A stretch of DNA of 21,442 nucleotides from an uncultured Acidimicrobiaceae bacterium. GTDB taxonomy: Bacteria; Actinomycetota; Acidimicrobiia; Acidimicrobiales; Bog-793. The DNA is taken from NCBI GenBank assembly GCA_903907185.1, contig CAIVND010000208.1, forward strand, positions 1-21,442, given 5' to 3'. The notes below the pieces were generated by a model, which saw only the letters and a program-made list of their open reading frames with translations, ran no database searches and was not told the origin of the DNA. The translations under genes and the position numbers were made by a program. Shown here piece by piece: positions 1 to 7,613 of this stretch (the stretch's first letter is position 1; every line of letters begins with the position of its first letter).

Positions 1-245
1 CGGTGATCGATTGTGATTCATGTCGACATGTGGAGAAAGCTGTGACTTAGTTGGGGATGACCGGTGGAGAATGAACATTTCTTGTTGACAACCTCCGAAT
101 TTCTCATTTTCACCTTGACGCCATCGCGCATGAGGAAGAGGATAAAACCACGAAGTTGACGGCGTTTAAACGTACGGAATCGCTCTGTATTCCTCAGGGA
201 AGAGGTCGGGACTGGACGAGCACGACGGGAACTTGGTGCAAGCGT

Positions 246-293
246 AGGCCTCGGGGGTAGTGCGGATCTTGGTTCGCCTACTTCCCGAGGCCT
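246..293. other. Long imperfect hairpin in the lgt leader
   Basis: AGGCCTCGGG at 246-255 pairs perfectly with CCCGAGGCCT at 284-293. Inside this 10-bp stem, GTAG (257-260) can pair with CTAC (278-281), and GCGGA (262-266) with TTCGC (273-277, one G-U pair) around a 6-base loop. The result is a nested rod-like structure of about 48 bases. No T-run follows on either strand, so it is not a standard intrinsic terminator. It could be a leader RNA structure, a factor-dependent terminator for an upstream gene, or a protein site. The pairing is seen; the function is unknown. Confidence 0.6.
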
Positions 294-349
294 TGCCATT
301 TCTCCGTCCCATCTCCAACAGATCGGACGAGTCGTAGCGGAGCCACTAC

Positions 350-365
350 CGTAGGAAACCCTACG
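350..365. other. Small hairpin before the lgt-like ribosome binding site
   Basis: CGTAGG (350-355) and CCTACG (360-365) form a perfect 6-bp stem with an AAAC loop. It ends 14 bases before the GGAGG Shine-Dalgarno at 380-384, so in a transcript it would sit just upstream of the ribosome binding site. With the hairpin at 246-293 it may form a structured 5' leader. Short stems of this size can occur by chance. Confidence 0.4.
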
Positions 366-392
366 CATGCACCAATTTTGGAGGACTAAACG

Positions 393-1178
393 ATGAGGCC
401 TGTCCCCGTCGTATTTCATCTCGGGCCCCTGCAGATCCACACGTACGGGATCGGCCTCGCTCTTGCGTTCTGGTTTGGGTTCAAATTTCTCGCGCGCCGC
501 CTACGCAACAACGGATACGAAGATGCTTGGCTGTCGACTACCTTCGTCTGGGTCGTCATCGCATCAATCGCTGGAGCACGAGCAGTGCACGTCGTCGCGA
601 ATCTGTCTTACTACGAGGCACATCCCAGTCAGGTTTTGGCGATCTGGAATGGCGGTCTCTCCTCCTTCGGCGGACTTGCCGTCGCGATACCAGTTGGGCT
701 GTACAGCGCGCACCGACGGTGTCCGGAACTTCAACTGGTCGAGGCTCTTGATCTTGTAGCCCCCGTTCTTGTCGCTGCTTGGGCCGTTGGACGATTTCTT
801 GGACCACAGTTCATGACCGCGGGTGGAGGAAAACCAACGAACCAATGGTTCGGGATGTACTACGCCGGTCAGATTGGCAAGAGAATTCCCGTGCCATTGA
901 TCCAAGGAGTGGAGTGTCTCGCAATCTTTGGGATTCTCATTTGGATTGAGCGATCACTTGGTCAACGTTGGATCACACGAGGCGTTGTGGCCTCTGTCGC
1001 GATGGGTCTGTGGGGTCTCAGCCGCTTTTTTGATGAGTACCTCTGGCTCACCTATGACACTGGCACCGATGCCGTTGAGATCGCCTCCCTTTGCATGTTT
1101 GCCTTTGGATCTGGACTTGCCTATTGGCGATTTATCTGCCGTAAACCAATTGTTGACGATCGGAAAATTCTTGCCTAA
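393..1178 (+). CDS. lgt: Lgt-family protein (prolipoprotein diacylglyceryl transferase-like)
   Basis: Lgt moves a diacylglyceryl group from phosphatidylglycerol to the lipobox cysteine of prolipoproteins in the cytoplasmic membrane. This 261-residue protein has the family length and about seven hydrophobic segments. H16, Y18 and G19 match the conserved HxYG motif, whose tyrosine is essential in E. coli Lgt. R211 and E215 (RFFDE) match the C-terminal Arg/Glu pair. The central catalytic loop is odd: the usual G-R-x-G-N-F-x-N-G-E reads GRFLGPQFMTAGGGKPT (133-149), so the Asn and Glu are missing. It could be a divergent functional Lgt or a paralogue with another role. ATG 393 is supported by GGAGG at 380-384. 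A membrane protein gene follows 24 bases downstream, and a likely lipoprotein substrate is encoded at 15726-16772. The family is clear; activity is uncertain. Confidence 0.82.
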   Translation: MRPVPVVFHLGPLQIHTYGIGLALAFWFGFKFLARRLRNNGYEDAWLSTTFVWVVIASIAGARAVHVVANLSYYEAHPSQVLAIWNGGLSSFGGLAVAIPVGLYSAHRRCPELQLVEALDLVAPVLVAAWAVGRFLGPQFMTAGGGKPTNQWFGMYYAGQIGKRIPVPLIQGVECLAIFGILIWIERSLGQRWITRGVVASVAMGLWGLSRFFDEYLWLTYDTGTDAVEIASLCMFAFGSGLAYWRFICRKPIVDDRKILA

Positions 1179-1190
1179 CCGCTGTTCCGG

Positions 1191-1196
1191 TACATT
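1191..1196 (+). promoter_or_regulatory. -10-like hexamer just before the 1203 gene
   Basis: TACATT lies exactly 6 bases before ATG 1203. That gene has no Shine-Dalgarno sequence (the preceding bases are GAAAAA). Initiation about 7 bases after the hexamer would put the transcript start at the ATG, a leaderless mRNA. No good -35 is seen at 17 bases. The alternative is that the gene is simply read through from lgt. Confidence 0.4.
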
Positions 1197-1202
1197 GAAA
1201 AA

Positions 1203-3206
1203 ATGAATTCCCAGGAGGCATTTGTCCTCGTCATGGTGCTTCTTGCGTTTAGCGCCTACGGATGGGGCGTCACTCTTGTCCATCTCAGCACCCGTTTTCG
1301 GTGGCTTTCGGACCGACCTGTCCGTCTTGATCCTGCCCTCAATATCGCTCTTGGAGTTGCACTCTTTCTGGCGGTTGGGGGCTTGTTCGTCGCCGTCAAT
1401 TTGGCTTACATCGGATTCCTCATCGGCTGGCAGATCCTCGGTGCGGTGCTCTGTGCGGCGAGCATCTTTCGACGTCAACTGTGGACGGGTTGGAAAACTC
1501 TTCTGATGCCCCGTCTCATACCAGGGTGGATCGCAATCCTCATTGTTCTCTATATGAGTTTGGGTCCAGCACTTTGCGGCGCATGGAATGCAAACGATGA
1601 CGGCGGTGGATACATCTACCTTGGCCAGCGACTTCTTGCTACCGGCGGTCTCATCGATCCATTCAATACGCGGCGCCTGAACTCCTACGGTGGCGCTGAA
1701 CTCTTTCAGGCGATAATCGGGCGAACGGTTGGAACTGCAGCTGGCATCGGGGTGGAGTGGTTCCTCTTCCTTCTTCTCACCATTGCACTACTTGTGAGAT
1801 CCATCCGTCGTCGGGGTGCAGCAATCGTTCTCCTTACGATTGGCTTTGGAATCGCGCTGATTCGCCCCGTCGGGGAGTGGGCAAATGTCGCCCCTTCATT
1901 CTCTGGAGTCGCACTCACGCTTGCGGCCGCCCGACTGATCTCCGAATATCGATCCGAGAGGAACTCCCGTTGGGTGTTTCTATTAGCTGGCCTACTCTTC
2001 GGTGCGCTCTTTTCCCTGCGACTTGAGTTCACCGTTGCTGGAGGAATCATGGTATTCCTCTCCCTGTTCTCACCAAGACTTCGTGGTCAGAGGTTCTCCC
2101 TCTTCGCCTGCACGGTGATCGGTTCAGCGTGCGCGCTGTGTGGATGGGCAGTTGCTCTCGAGCGGTCGTCAGGGACACCGCTCTTTCCGCTTTTTAAGGG
2201 AAATTGGACGCAAGCATCTTGGTTCGTCGACCCTCAACTGCACTCTCTTACGCAGCATCTGAACGAAACCGGGTTGATCTTGCGGGTCGATCGAATCGGT
2301 GTCGGACTATTCGGAGCGCTCATCGCTACCGTGGTCGTAGCGATCTACGCCAAAAAAATCCCAGCAAGAGCGGCCGAGATGGCGCAAGAGCCAGTACCAC
2401 TCAAGTCCATCGACGTTTCGCTTGCACTGATCTTCGGTTGTCTTGCTCTCGTCCTCAGCCAGGCGTACGTCAACTCTGGCAGCACCTTCGCGGACATTGG
2501 TCGATACGTCGGCCCGAGCATCCTCGCGTGTGTCCTCTTCTCGGTCTCTCAGGTGTGGGATCTCGCGCTCGTCCTACAAACAGATCGTTCAAACCCGTCG
2601 AAAACGTTTGGCCCACGGCTCGTCGCGGTCACATTTGCGATCTGCGGCATCGTGTTTGCACTGCTCTTTATCGATCCCAACTCAGCTGACGTGCGATCGG
2701 AACTCAAAGTCGTCAACCAGCAAAGTTGGTCGGCGCTTACCGGCAAGGCGGTACTCCTTCGCAACTGGAGTGCAGAGTTTCAAGCAGCGCAGTCGCGTTA
2801 CTACACAAAGATCAATATGCGAGTCCCGTCAGGTTCACATGTACTCGCGGCAGTGTTGCTTCCAAACAAACTTGACTTCAAAAAGTTCACGTTCACCACT
2901 CTCGATGAACCGGGCGCCGCATCTCCAGCGCCACACCTTCCTCTCACAGGCGGAGTGGATCGTGCGCTGTCCTATCTACGAGACCAAGGTATCGATGGGA
3001 TTATCGCGACGGCAGGATCGGCATATGGACCGTACAACCTCGAGGCGGCGCAGGACTATCTGAACGCCTCTGTTCCCTATTACCGGATCGGTGCAAAGAC
3101 CACGGTCGAATGGGACGCGCTCGTTCTGCAGTTTCAACACCGGTTCTTGACCTACAAGGTTGGACGTCTTCGCTATATCTCCTTCGACAGACCCCGAACA
3201 ACGTGA
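1203..3206 (+). CDS. Multi-pass membrane protein, possible GT-C-type glycosyltransferase
   Basis: I cannot name this 667-residue protein. It has roughly a dozen hydrophobic segments from residue 5 to about 490, then a soluble C-terminal part of about 170 residues. After about four N-terminal membrane segments comes a polar loop with the acidic pair D132-D133 in NANDDGGGYIYLGQRLL, followed by GGLIDPF. An acidic pair in an early extracytoplasmic loop is typical of polyprenyl-phosphate-sugar-dependent GT-C glycosyltransferases (ArnT, PMT and related families), so transfer of sugar to an envelope acceptor is plausible but not shown. It starts 24 bases after lgt, has no Shine-Dalgarno sequence, and may use the -10-like TACATT at 1191. 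It could equally be an O-antigen ligase or an uncharacterised actinobacterial membrane protein. It contains one TTA codon, near 1984. Confidence 0.7.
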   Translation: MNSQEAFVLVMVLLAFSAYGWGVTLVHLSTRFRWLSDRPVRLDPALNIALGVALFLAVGGLFVAVNLAYIGFLIGWQILGAVLCAASIFRRQLWTGWKTLLMPRLIPGWIAILIVLYMSLGPALCGAWNANDDGGGYIYLGQRLLATGGLIDPFNTRRLNSYGGAELFQAIIGRTVGTAAGIGVEWFLFLLLTIALLVRSIRRRGAAIVLLTIGFGIALIRPVGEWANVAPSFSGVALTLAAARLISEYRSERNSRWVFLLAGLLFGALFSLRLEFTVAGGIMVFLSLFSPRLRGQRFSLFACTVIGSACALCGWAVALERSSGTPLFPLFKGNWTQASWFVDPQLHSLTQHLNETGLILRVDRIGVGLFGALIATVVVAIYAKKIPARAAEMAQEPVPLKSIDVSLALIFGCLALVLSQAYVNSGSTFADIGRYVGPSILACVLFSVSQVWDLALVLQTDRSNPSKTFGPRLVAVTFAICGIVFALLFIDPNSADVRSELKVVNQQSWSALTGKAVLLRNWSAEFQAAQSRYYTKINMRVPSGSHVLAAVLLPNKLDFKKFTFTTLDEPGAASPAPHLPLTGGVDRALSYLRDQGIDGIIATAGSAYGPYNLEAAQDYLNASVPYYRIGAKTTVEWDALVLQFQHRFLTYKVGRLRYISFDRPRTT

Positions 3207-3252
3207 GGAAGGGTACGCAACAAGTCCACTCACCGTTGCTGAGGTCATTGAG

Positions 3253-3326
3253 TGGGGACGAAGGGATTTGAACCCTCACTTGGAGCATTTTAAGTGCCCT
3301 GCCTCTGCCGATTGGGCTACGTCCCC
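3253..3326 (-). tRNA. tRNA with anticodon UAA (Leu by codon) and a short variable loop
   Basis: The reverse strand folds as a full cloverleaf. The acceptor stem GGGGACG/CGTCCCC has 7 bp with unpaired A as discriminator. The D arm has a 3-bp GCC/GGC stem and G18-G19. The anticodon stem is GGGCA/TGCTC (one G-U) with loop CTTAAAA, giving anticodon UAA. A 5-base variable loop CAAGT is followed by a T arm with loop TTCAAAT. A15-U48 can form the Levitt pair. CCA is not encoded (ACT follows). UAA reads codon UUA, leucine, and A73 is the usual leucine discriminator. Bacterial leucine tRNAs, however, normally have a long class II variable arm, absent here. It may be an atypical tRNA-Leu, an accessory tRNA charged by another synthetase, or a specialised tRNA. 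The fold is secure; the charged amino acid is not. Confidence 0.85.
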
Positions 3327-3463
3327 TTGCTGATAGGTCACCTTATGCCCCGCAAGAGCGCGAGCCGGAGATCTCACTGCAGCGACTCAAGGGTAGTCAC
3401 CACCAAAGCAAGGAAAAATCAGGGATCGAAAACCTCCTGCTCCTACGGCAATAACGGGGGGTG

Positions 3464-3494
3464 CTTTGACTTCGCTTCTTGAAGTGGTCAAAGT
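3464..3494 (+). promoter_or_regulatory. Candidate promoter and inverted repeat before the NlpC/P60 gene
   Basis: TTGACT (3466-3471), a 17-base gap and CAAAGT (3489-3494, weak -10) would start transcription at GTG 3501, where no Shine-Dalgarno sequence exists, so a leaderless mRNA. Overlapping it, CTTTGAC (3464-3470) and GTCAAAG (3487-3493) are perfect 7-base inverted arms 16 bases apart. These could be a repressor or activator operator, or an RNA hairpin if transcription starts further upstream. The stretch 3327-3500 shows no gene; a promoter for the tRNA should lie at its left end, but I see no clear one. Confidence 0.4.
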
Positions 3495-3500
3495 TGACGG

Positions 3501-4754
3501 GTGTTAAGGGAGAAAATTCAGTCCGTCGGAACCGGAATCGTTGTTCTTCTTGGAACGGTTGCGTTCGCCAACACGCCCCAAGTTTTTGCGGACTCGATCA
3601 ATGGATCATCCACCTCAACACTCCAAGCGAAGGCGGCACGGATCGCCCAACAGATCACGGCAGACCAGCAGCAGGAGCAGATTACTGGAGAGCGTTTCGA
3701 TAGCGCTAACGTCGTCTACCAACAGGCCCAGAGCAGACTGGTCACAATTCAGCGGCAGCTTGCCAAGGAGACTCGCCAGCTGAAGATCGTTCGCGCGAAG
3801 ATGAGGAAAGCTGTCGTCTCCGCTTACGTCTATGGATTCGGTGCCCAGGCAGAGGTCGGTGCGGTACTTTCCGGCCACAGTATCAACGATGCTGGCTCAC
3901 TTTCTACCTATGCGGGAGCCGCAACGAACCAGCTCCACGCCGCCGTAGTTAGCGTCAACGCCGTCCAGACGCAACTGCTCATCAGCGAACGCGATCAGGC
4001 CAGCACGACGAACGCCGCTGCTGTAGCTGCATCAACTGCACAGAACGCGCACAGCGTCGCTAATCAACTTGCAACAAATGCAACGAACTTGCTCGCACGG
4101 GTGAACGACAAGATCGCGACGTTAATTGCCGAGCAGGCCGCTGCGGCGGCTAAGGCGGCAGCGGAGGCGGCAGCTGCAGCCACGAATGCATCGCAGCGCA
4201 GTGCAGCCCAGACACAGGCACAGAACCAGGCCGCTCTTGCCCAGACCATTGCATCCTCCAACCCCTCAGGTTCAACAACTGCTGCCGCACAATCTGCGGC
4301 CGGCTCATCGACCTCAGCGAACAACGTCGGCGCACCGACGGTTCTCCTCGGACCAGCAACAACCGAAGGCCAGACGGCCGTCTTAACTGCTGCCTCCTAT
4401 CTCGGAGTTCCGTATGTATGGGGCGGTGCAAGCGCGACGGGTGGATTTGATTGCTCTGGACTGACCATGGTCGCCTGGGCGGCTGGCGGTGTGACGCTAA
4501 CCCATAGCGCCTACGACCAGTATCTGCACTCCTCCCCCATCCCGATCACGAACCACACCATCACCCTGGAGCCGGGCGACCTCCTCTATTACTTCTTCCC
4601 AGATGACGGCGGTCAGCCGGTCACGCACGTTGTGATGTATGTCGGATCCGGCATTTACGGAACGAAAACGGTCATCGCCGCACCGAGAAGTGGGGAAGAC
4701 GTGATGTATCAGCAGCTCTACTGGGGCGGATTCGTCGGGGCTGGCCGACCCTAA
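3501..4754 (+). CDS. Secreted NlpC/P60-family peptidoglycan endopeptidase
   Basis: NlpC/P60 enzymes cut peptide cross-links in peptidoglycan outside the membrane. A signal peptide covers residues 1-30, with likely cleavage after VFA. Residues about 35-130 and 150-215 are helical, coiled-coil-like; an Ala-rich linker runs to about 280; the catalytic domain covers about 290-415. Catalytic Cys is C318 (DCSGL) and His is H376 (HVVMYVG). The third position, usually His, Asn, Gln or Glu before an A-P/S motif, is A393 (IAAPRSG). The start must be GTG 3501, because an in-frame TGA lies at 3495-3497 and no alternative start is near. There is no Shine-Dalgarno sequence. Codon 2 is TTA, and the gene holds three TTA codons. 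Its N-terminal module resembles that of the Rpf-like protein at 11330. It ends 5 bases from the convergent GNAT gene. The family assignment is firm; the substrate bond is unknown. Confidence 0.88.
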   Translation: MLREKIQSVGTGIVVLLGTVAFANTPQVFADSINGSSTSTLQAKAARIAQQITADQQQEQITGERFDSANVVYQQAQSRLVTIQRQLAKETRQLKIVRAKMRKAVVSAYVYGFGAQAEVGAVLSGHSINDAGSLSTYAGAATNQLHAAVVSVNAVQTQLLISERDQASTTNAAAVAASTAQNAHSVANQLATNATNLLARVNDKIATLIAEQAAAAAKAAAEAAAAATNASQRSAAQTQAQNQAALAQTIASSNPSGSTTAAAQSAAGSSTSANNVGAPTVLLGPATTEGQTAVLTAASYLGVPYVWGGASATGGFDCSGLTMVAWAAGGVTLTHSAYDQYLHSSPIPITNHTITLEPGDLLYYFFPDDGGQPVTHVVMYVGSGIYGTKTVIAAPRSGEDVMYQQLYWGGFVGAGRP

Positions 4755-4759
4755 GTCCG

Positions 4760-5410
4760 CTAGTGGATCGAAGATTGCTCGGAGGAGTTCGCAGTTACCT
4801 GGGAGAACCAGAGCTCGGCATAACGGCCCTTACGCTCCTCCCACTCTTCGGCGGTGATCGCGTAGCAGACGTGATCCTCCCAGACCCCGTCGATCTCAAG
4901 ATAACGCTGCGCTATTCCCTCGCCTCGTAACCAAAGCTTGCGGGCAACACTTCGACTCGGAGCGTTCCTTGGCACGATGGAGATCTGCACCCGATGCAAC
5001 CCCAACTCCTCAAAGGCAAACTGGAAGAGGAGCGCACACGCCTCGGGAACGTAGCCATTGCCGGCGACATCCTCATCGATCCAATATCCGATCGATGCAC
5101 CCTGCATCGCACCACGCTGGATCCCAGAGAGATTGGCCTCACCGAGGAATTTTTCATCGAGGAACATCCCAAAGGCGTAGCCCGAGCCGAGCGCACGCTC
5201 GCGTTCGCGCATGACACATCGTGCGCCGAAGGTTGGGCGATCCTCCATTGGATAGGGTGCGCGGGCGGGGCGGGGCTCCCACCTCAAAAGCCACTCTCGA
5301 CAGCGGTTGCGCACATCGCTCCAAGCCGAAAAATCCTCGATCCGCAGCCCTCTCAATGTGACCCGGCGGCCAGTAAGGACGGGGTCGAGATCCGGGGCTA
5401 CGCGTGCCAT
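4760..5410 (-). CDS. GNAT acetyltransferase, RimJ/RimL type
   Basis: This 216-residue protein has the RimJ/RimL layout. RRVTLRGLRIEDFSAW (15-30) opens the fold, DEDVAGNGYVPEA supplies the acetyl-CoA pyrophosphate-binding loop (variant of Q/RxxGxG/A), and FAFEELGLHRVQISIVPRN with SRSVARKLW is the typical C-terminal half. RimJ/RimL enzymes acetylate protein N-termini (ribosomal proteins S5 and L12 in E. coli), but family members also modify small molecules and antibiotics, so the substrate is open. ATG at 5408-5410 is supported by GGAGG 7 bases upstream (plus-strand CCTCC, 5418-5422). It is transcribed away from the glycosyltransferase operon and converges on the NlpC/P60 gene with a 5-base gap. 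No missing motif is apparent. Confidence 0.85.
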   Translation of the reverse strand: MARVAPDLDPVLTGRRVTLRGLRIEDFSAWSDVRNRCREWLLRWEPRPARAPYPMEDRPTFGARCVMRERERALGSGYAFGMFLDEKFLGEANLSGIQRGAMQGASIGYWIDEDVAGNGYVPEACALLFQFAFEELGLHRVQISIVPRNAPSRSVARKLWLRGEGIAQRYLEIDGVWEDHVCYAITAEEWEERKGRYAELWFSQVTANSSEQSSIH

Positions 5411-5522
5411 AGAAATTCCTCCAGATCATCTTGAGAACCCACCACAATTACCGCGGCTACCACAATATGCACGAACACCATGGTTGCAGATTCAGCGCCT
5501 ACACTCGCTCATAGACCAAAAA

Positions 5523-5550
5523 TTGCCGTACTTGGTAGTAACCATATAAA
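5523..5550 (+). promoter_or_regulatory. Promoter of the glycosyltransferase operon, leaderless type
   Basis: TTGCCG (5523-5528), 16 bases, TATAAA (5545-5550). ATG 5559 begins 8 bases after the -10 hexamer and has no Shine-Dalgarno sequence. Transcription would therefore start at or within a base or two of the start codon. This is the best promoter match in the window. It lies in the 148-base divergent gap 5411-5558, which must also contain the GNAT promoter on the other strand; no convincing one is seen there. Confidence 0.6.
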
Positions 5551-5558
5551 GAAGCCTC

Positions 5559-7613
5559 ATGACTGAAGACATCCAGCGCCAGCCTTCGCCGAATAGTTCA
5601 TCTGAGGAGAGTCTCCACAGGGAGATCGCTCGGCTTACCCAAGAACGCGATGAGATTGCAAAGGCGTTGATCTGGACCGCTGATCAGCTTGCCAGATCAG
5701 TCGGACAGCTCAACTCGAGAACCGCACTCAGTCAGCAGTCGAACTCAACTCCGTTGAGTCATGAAAATAATGGGGATCTTGGTATCGCCGAAGCGTTCCG
5801 CGAACCCTCCATTGATGGTCCCTATCCGCTCAATGCGGCAGAGGATCGGCAGGCCTACCACCGTTGGCTACAAGATCGCCGAAGGCCAACAACCGTTGGA
5901 GGTCCCTCTGACGAGGTGCCAACCAAACCCACAACCAAAAACCCAAAGAGCGCTCGGCCGCTCATCAGCGTCATTATTCCCGCTTGGCGGACACCTACCT
6001 GGGCACTAGCACGCAGCGTTGGATCGGTCTTTCGACAGGAGTTTGCGGATTGGGAGATCTGCATCTGCGATGACGCGTCTGGCGACGCTGAACTCTCGAA
6101 CTATCTCGAAGAGCTATCAAAGGTGGACCAACGGGTGCATGTGATTGCACTGTCAGAAAATGGTGGAATTTCTGCTGCTTCCAACGCTGCAATCGCGATC
6201 TCATCTGGCCAGTATCTTGCCTTTCTCGACCACGATGATGAACTCACACCTCAAGCACTTTCGATGGTTGCCGCCGCGATCTCCGAATCACCGACTGCGG
6301 ATTACATCTACTCCGACGAGGACAAGATTGACGCGGTAGGGGAACGATTCGATCCACTCTTCAAACCAGATTGGTCACCAGACCTGTTGATGAGCTTTGC
6401 CTATACCTGCCACCTCACCGTTTTGAAGCGTCAGCTCTTCGATGACGTCAAGGGACTTCGAAGTGAGTTCGACGGAAGCCAGGACTATGACCTGGCACTG
6501 CGAGCCACCGAATGTGCGCACACCATCATCCACATTCCCGATGTCCTATATCACTGGCGAACGCTGCCAGGATCCGCGGCAACCGATCGAGTTGGCTCTG
6601 TAGCAAAACCCTGGGCCTATGACGCAGGACGACGTGCTCTCAAAGATGCTCTCCTTCGACGAGGAGAAAAGGGAACTGTCATCGAGGACAGTCATTTCCC
6701 CGGCCGCTACCACGTTCAGCGCGAGATCAACGGAACCCCGCGCGTGAGCATCATCATTCCCTTCCGCGATGAGCCTGCCCTGCTTGCAACCTGCATCACA
6801 ACCATGCGAGAGGCACCGGGGTATGACAACTTTGAATTCGTCTTGGTCGACAACAACTCGGAGCTGCCAGAGACTCAAGCCCTGCTCGATCGCTACGGCG
6901 ACGACGCCGACATCAAGATCGTTAGCTACCCAATGCCCTTCAACTGGTCCGCGGTGAACAACTTCGGTGCTCAACAGGCAACGGGAGAGATCTTCCTCTT
7001 CTCAAATAATGACATCGAAGCACAAAAACCTGGTTGGCTCCACGCGTTGGTTGGTCACGCCCAGCGCAACGAGGTCGGAGCCGTCGGTGCAAAACTTGTC
7101 TATCCAGATGGGTCAATACAACACGCTGGTGTCGTCATTGGTCTTGGGGGCATCGCTGGGCATATCTTGCGCGGCCGTCCTGGCGACCGACCTGGCTATA
7201 ACTCAACCTCAATTGCGACGCGAAACTGCTCCGTCGTCACGGGCGCCTGTCTTATGACTCGGCGGGAGATCTTCGAGTCCGTGGGCGGATTCAACGAAGA
7301 GTTGCCAGTAGCCTTCAACGACGTGGACTACTGCCTGAAAGTTCGCGAACAGGGACACCTCATCGTGTTCACCCCCCTTGCAGAGCTTGTTCATCACGAG
7401 TCGCGAAGTCGGGGTCACACCGATGACCTTGAAGAACATGCAACAGTGGTCGCCCGATGGGCCAATACCATCATCGAAGGCGATCCATATCTCAACAAGA
7501 ACCTCAGCCACTGGCGCTACTGGTGCCCACTCTCAACCCAACAGGAGGACTACCGATGGATGACCTACCTGGAGAGATCAATCTCGATGCATCGATCATC
7601 GTTGAGCGTCTGA
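5559..7613 (+). CDS. Tandem-domain family 2 glycosyltransferase
   Basis: The 684-residue protein carries two GT-A catalytic domains after a short coiled coil (about 16-52). Domain 1 begins at about residue 134 (PLISVIIPAW), has the metal-binding motif DHDDE (224-228), YSDEDK and a QDYDL segment. Domain 2 begins at about residue 395 (RVSIIIPF) with the cluster NNDIE (483-487), YPDGSIQHAGVV and FNDVDYC (D588). Two-domain GT2 proteins of this build make O-antigen, rhamnan or other surface polysaccharides from nucleotide sugars at the cytoplasmic face of the membrane, so that role is inferred; donor and linkage cannot be read. No signal peptide is seen. It heads an operon with a small helical protein (7556) and a GT-B enzyme (8042). 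Domain 2 has Asn where DxD is usual, common in related rhamnosyltransferases. Confidence 0.87.
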   Translation: MTEDIQRQPSPNSSSEESLHREIARLTQERDEIAKALIWTADQLARSVGQLNSRTALSQQSNSTPLSHENNGDLGIAEAFREPSIDGPYPLNAAEDRQAYHRWLQDRRRPTTVGGPSDEVPTKPTTKNPKSARPLISVIIPAWRTPTWALARSVGSVFRQEFADWEICICDDASGDAELSNYLEELSKVDQRVHVIALSENGGISAASNAAIAISSGQYLAFLDHDDELTPQALSMVAAAISESPTADYIYSDEDKIDAVGERFDPLFKPDWSPDLLMSFAYTCHLTVLKRQLFDDVKGLRSEFDGSQDYDLALRATECAHTIIHIPDVLYHWRTLPGSAATDRVGSVAKPWAYDAGRRALKDALLRRGEKGTVIEDSHFPGRYHVQREINGTPRVSIIIPFRDEPALLATCITTMREAPGYDNFEFVLVDNNSELPETQALLDRYGDDADIKIVSYPMPFNWSAVNNFGAQQATGEIFLFSNNDIEAQKPGWLHALVGHAQRNEVGAVGAKLVYPDGSIQHAGVVIGLGGIAGHILRGRPGDRPGYNSTSIATRNCSVVTGACLMTRREIFESVGGFNEELPVAFNDVDYCLKVREQGHLIVFTPLAELVHHESRSRGHTDDLEEHATVVARWANTIIEGDPYLNKNLSHWRYWCPLSTQQEDYRWMTYLERSISMHRSSLSV

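Larger units (their letters stand above)
1..392. other. Gene-free leader upstream of the lgt-like gene
   Basis: I find no convincing gene here. The only long open frame runs on the minus strand into the lgt-like gene and looks like its shadow. A short plus-strand frame ending in TAG at 48-50 could be the tail of a gene that starts left of the window, but it is too short to judge. Three TTGAC(A/G) hexamers (85-90, 115-120, 156-161) resemble -35 boxes, but none has a good -10 at normal spacing. The right half holds two hairpins, listed separately. The cobalamin, TPP and SAM riboswitch hallmarks I looked for are absent. Confidence 0.6.

Noticed and set aside
234..270. GGGAAxxTGGTGxxA-like stretch resembling part of a cobalamin riboswitch
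   Set aside because: The continuation (paired stem, CCCGC-ACTGT segment and B12 box) is absent.
18..440. Minus-strand 140-residue open frame across the leader and lgt start
   Set aside because: It starts inside the lgt coding region, is Arg/Ser-rich with no recognisable motif, and covers the hairpins; it looks like a chance frame.
3226..3255. CCACTCA/TGAGTGG inverted repeat as a terminator after the 1203 gene
   Set aside because: It has a 16-base loop, no T-run, and one arm lies in the 3' end of the tRNA gene, so it is probably coincidental.
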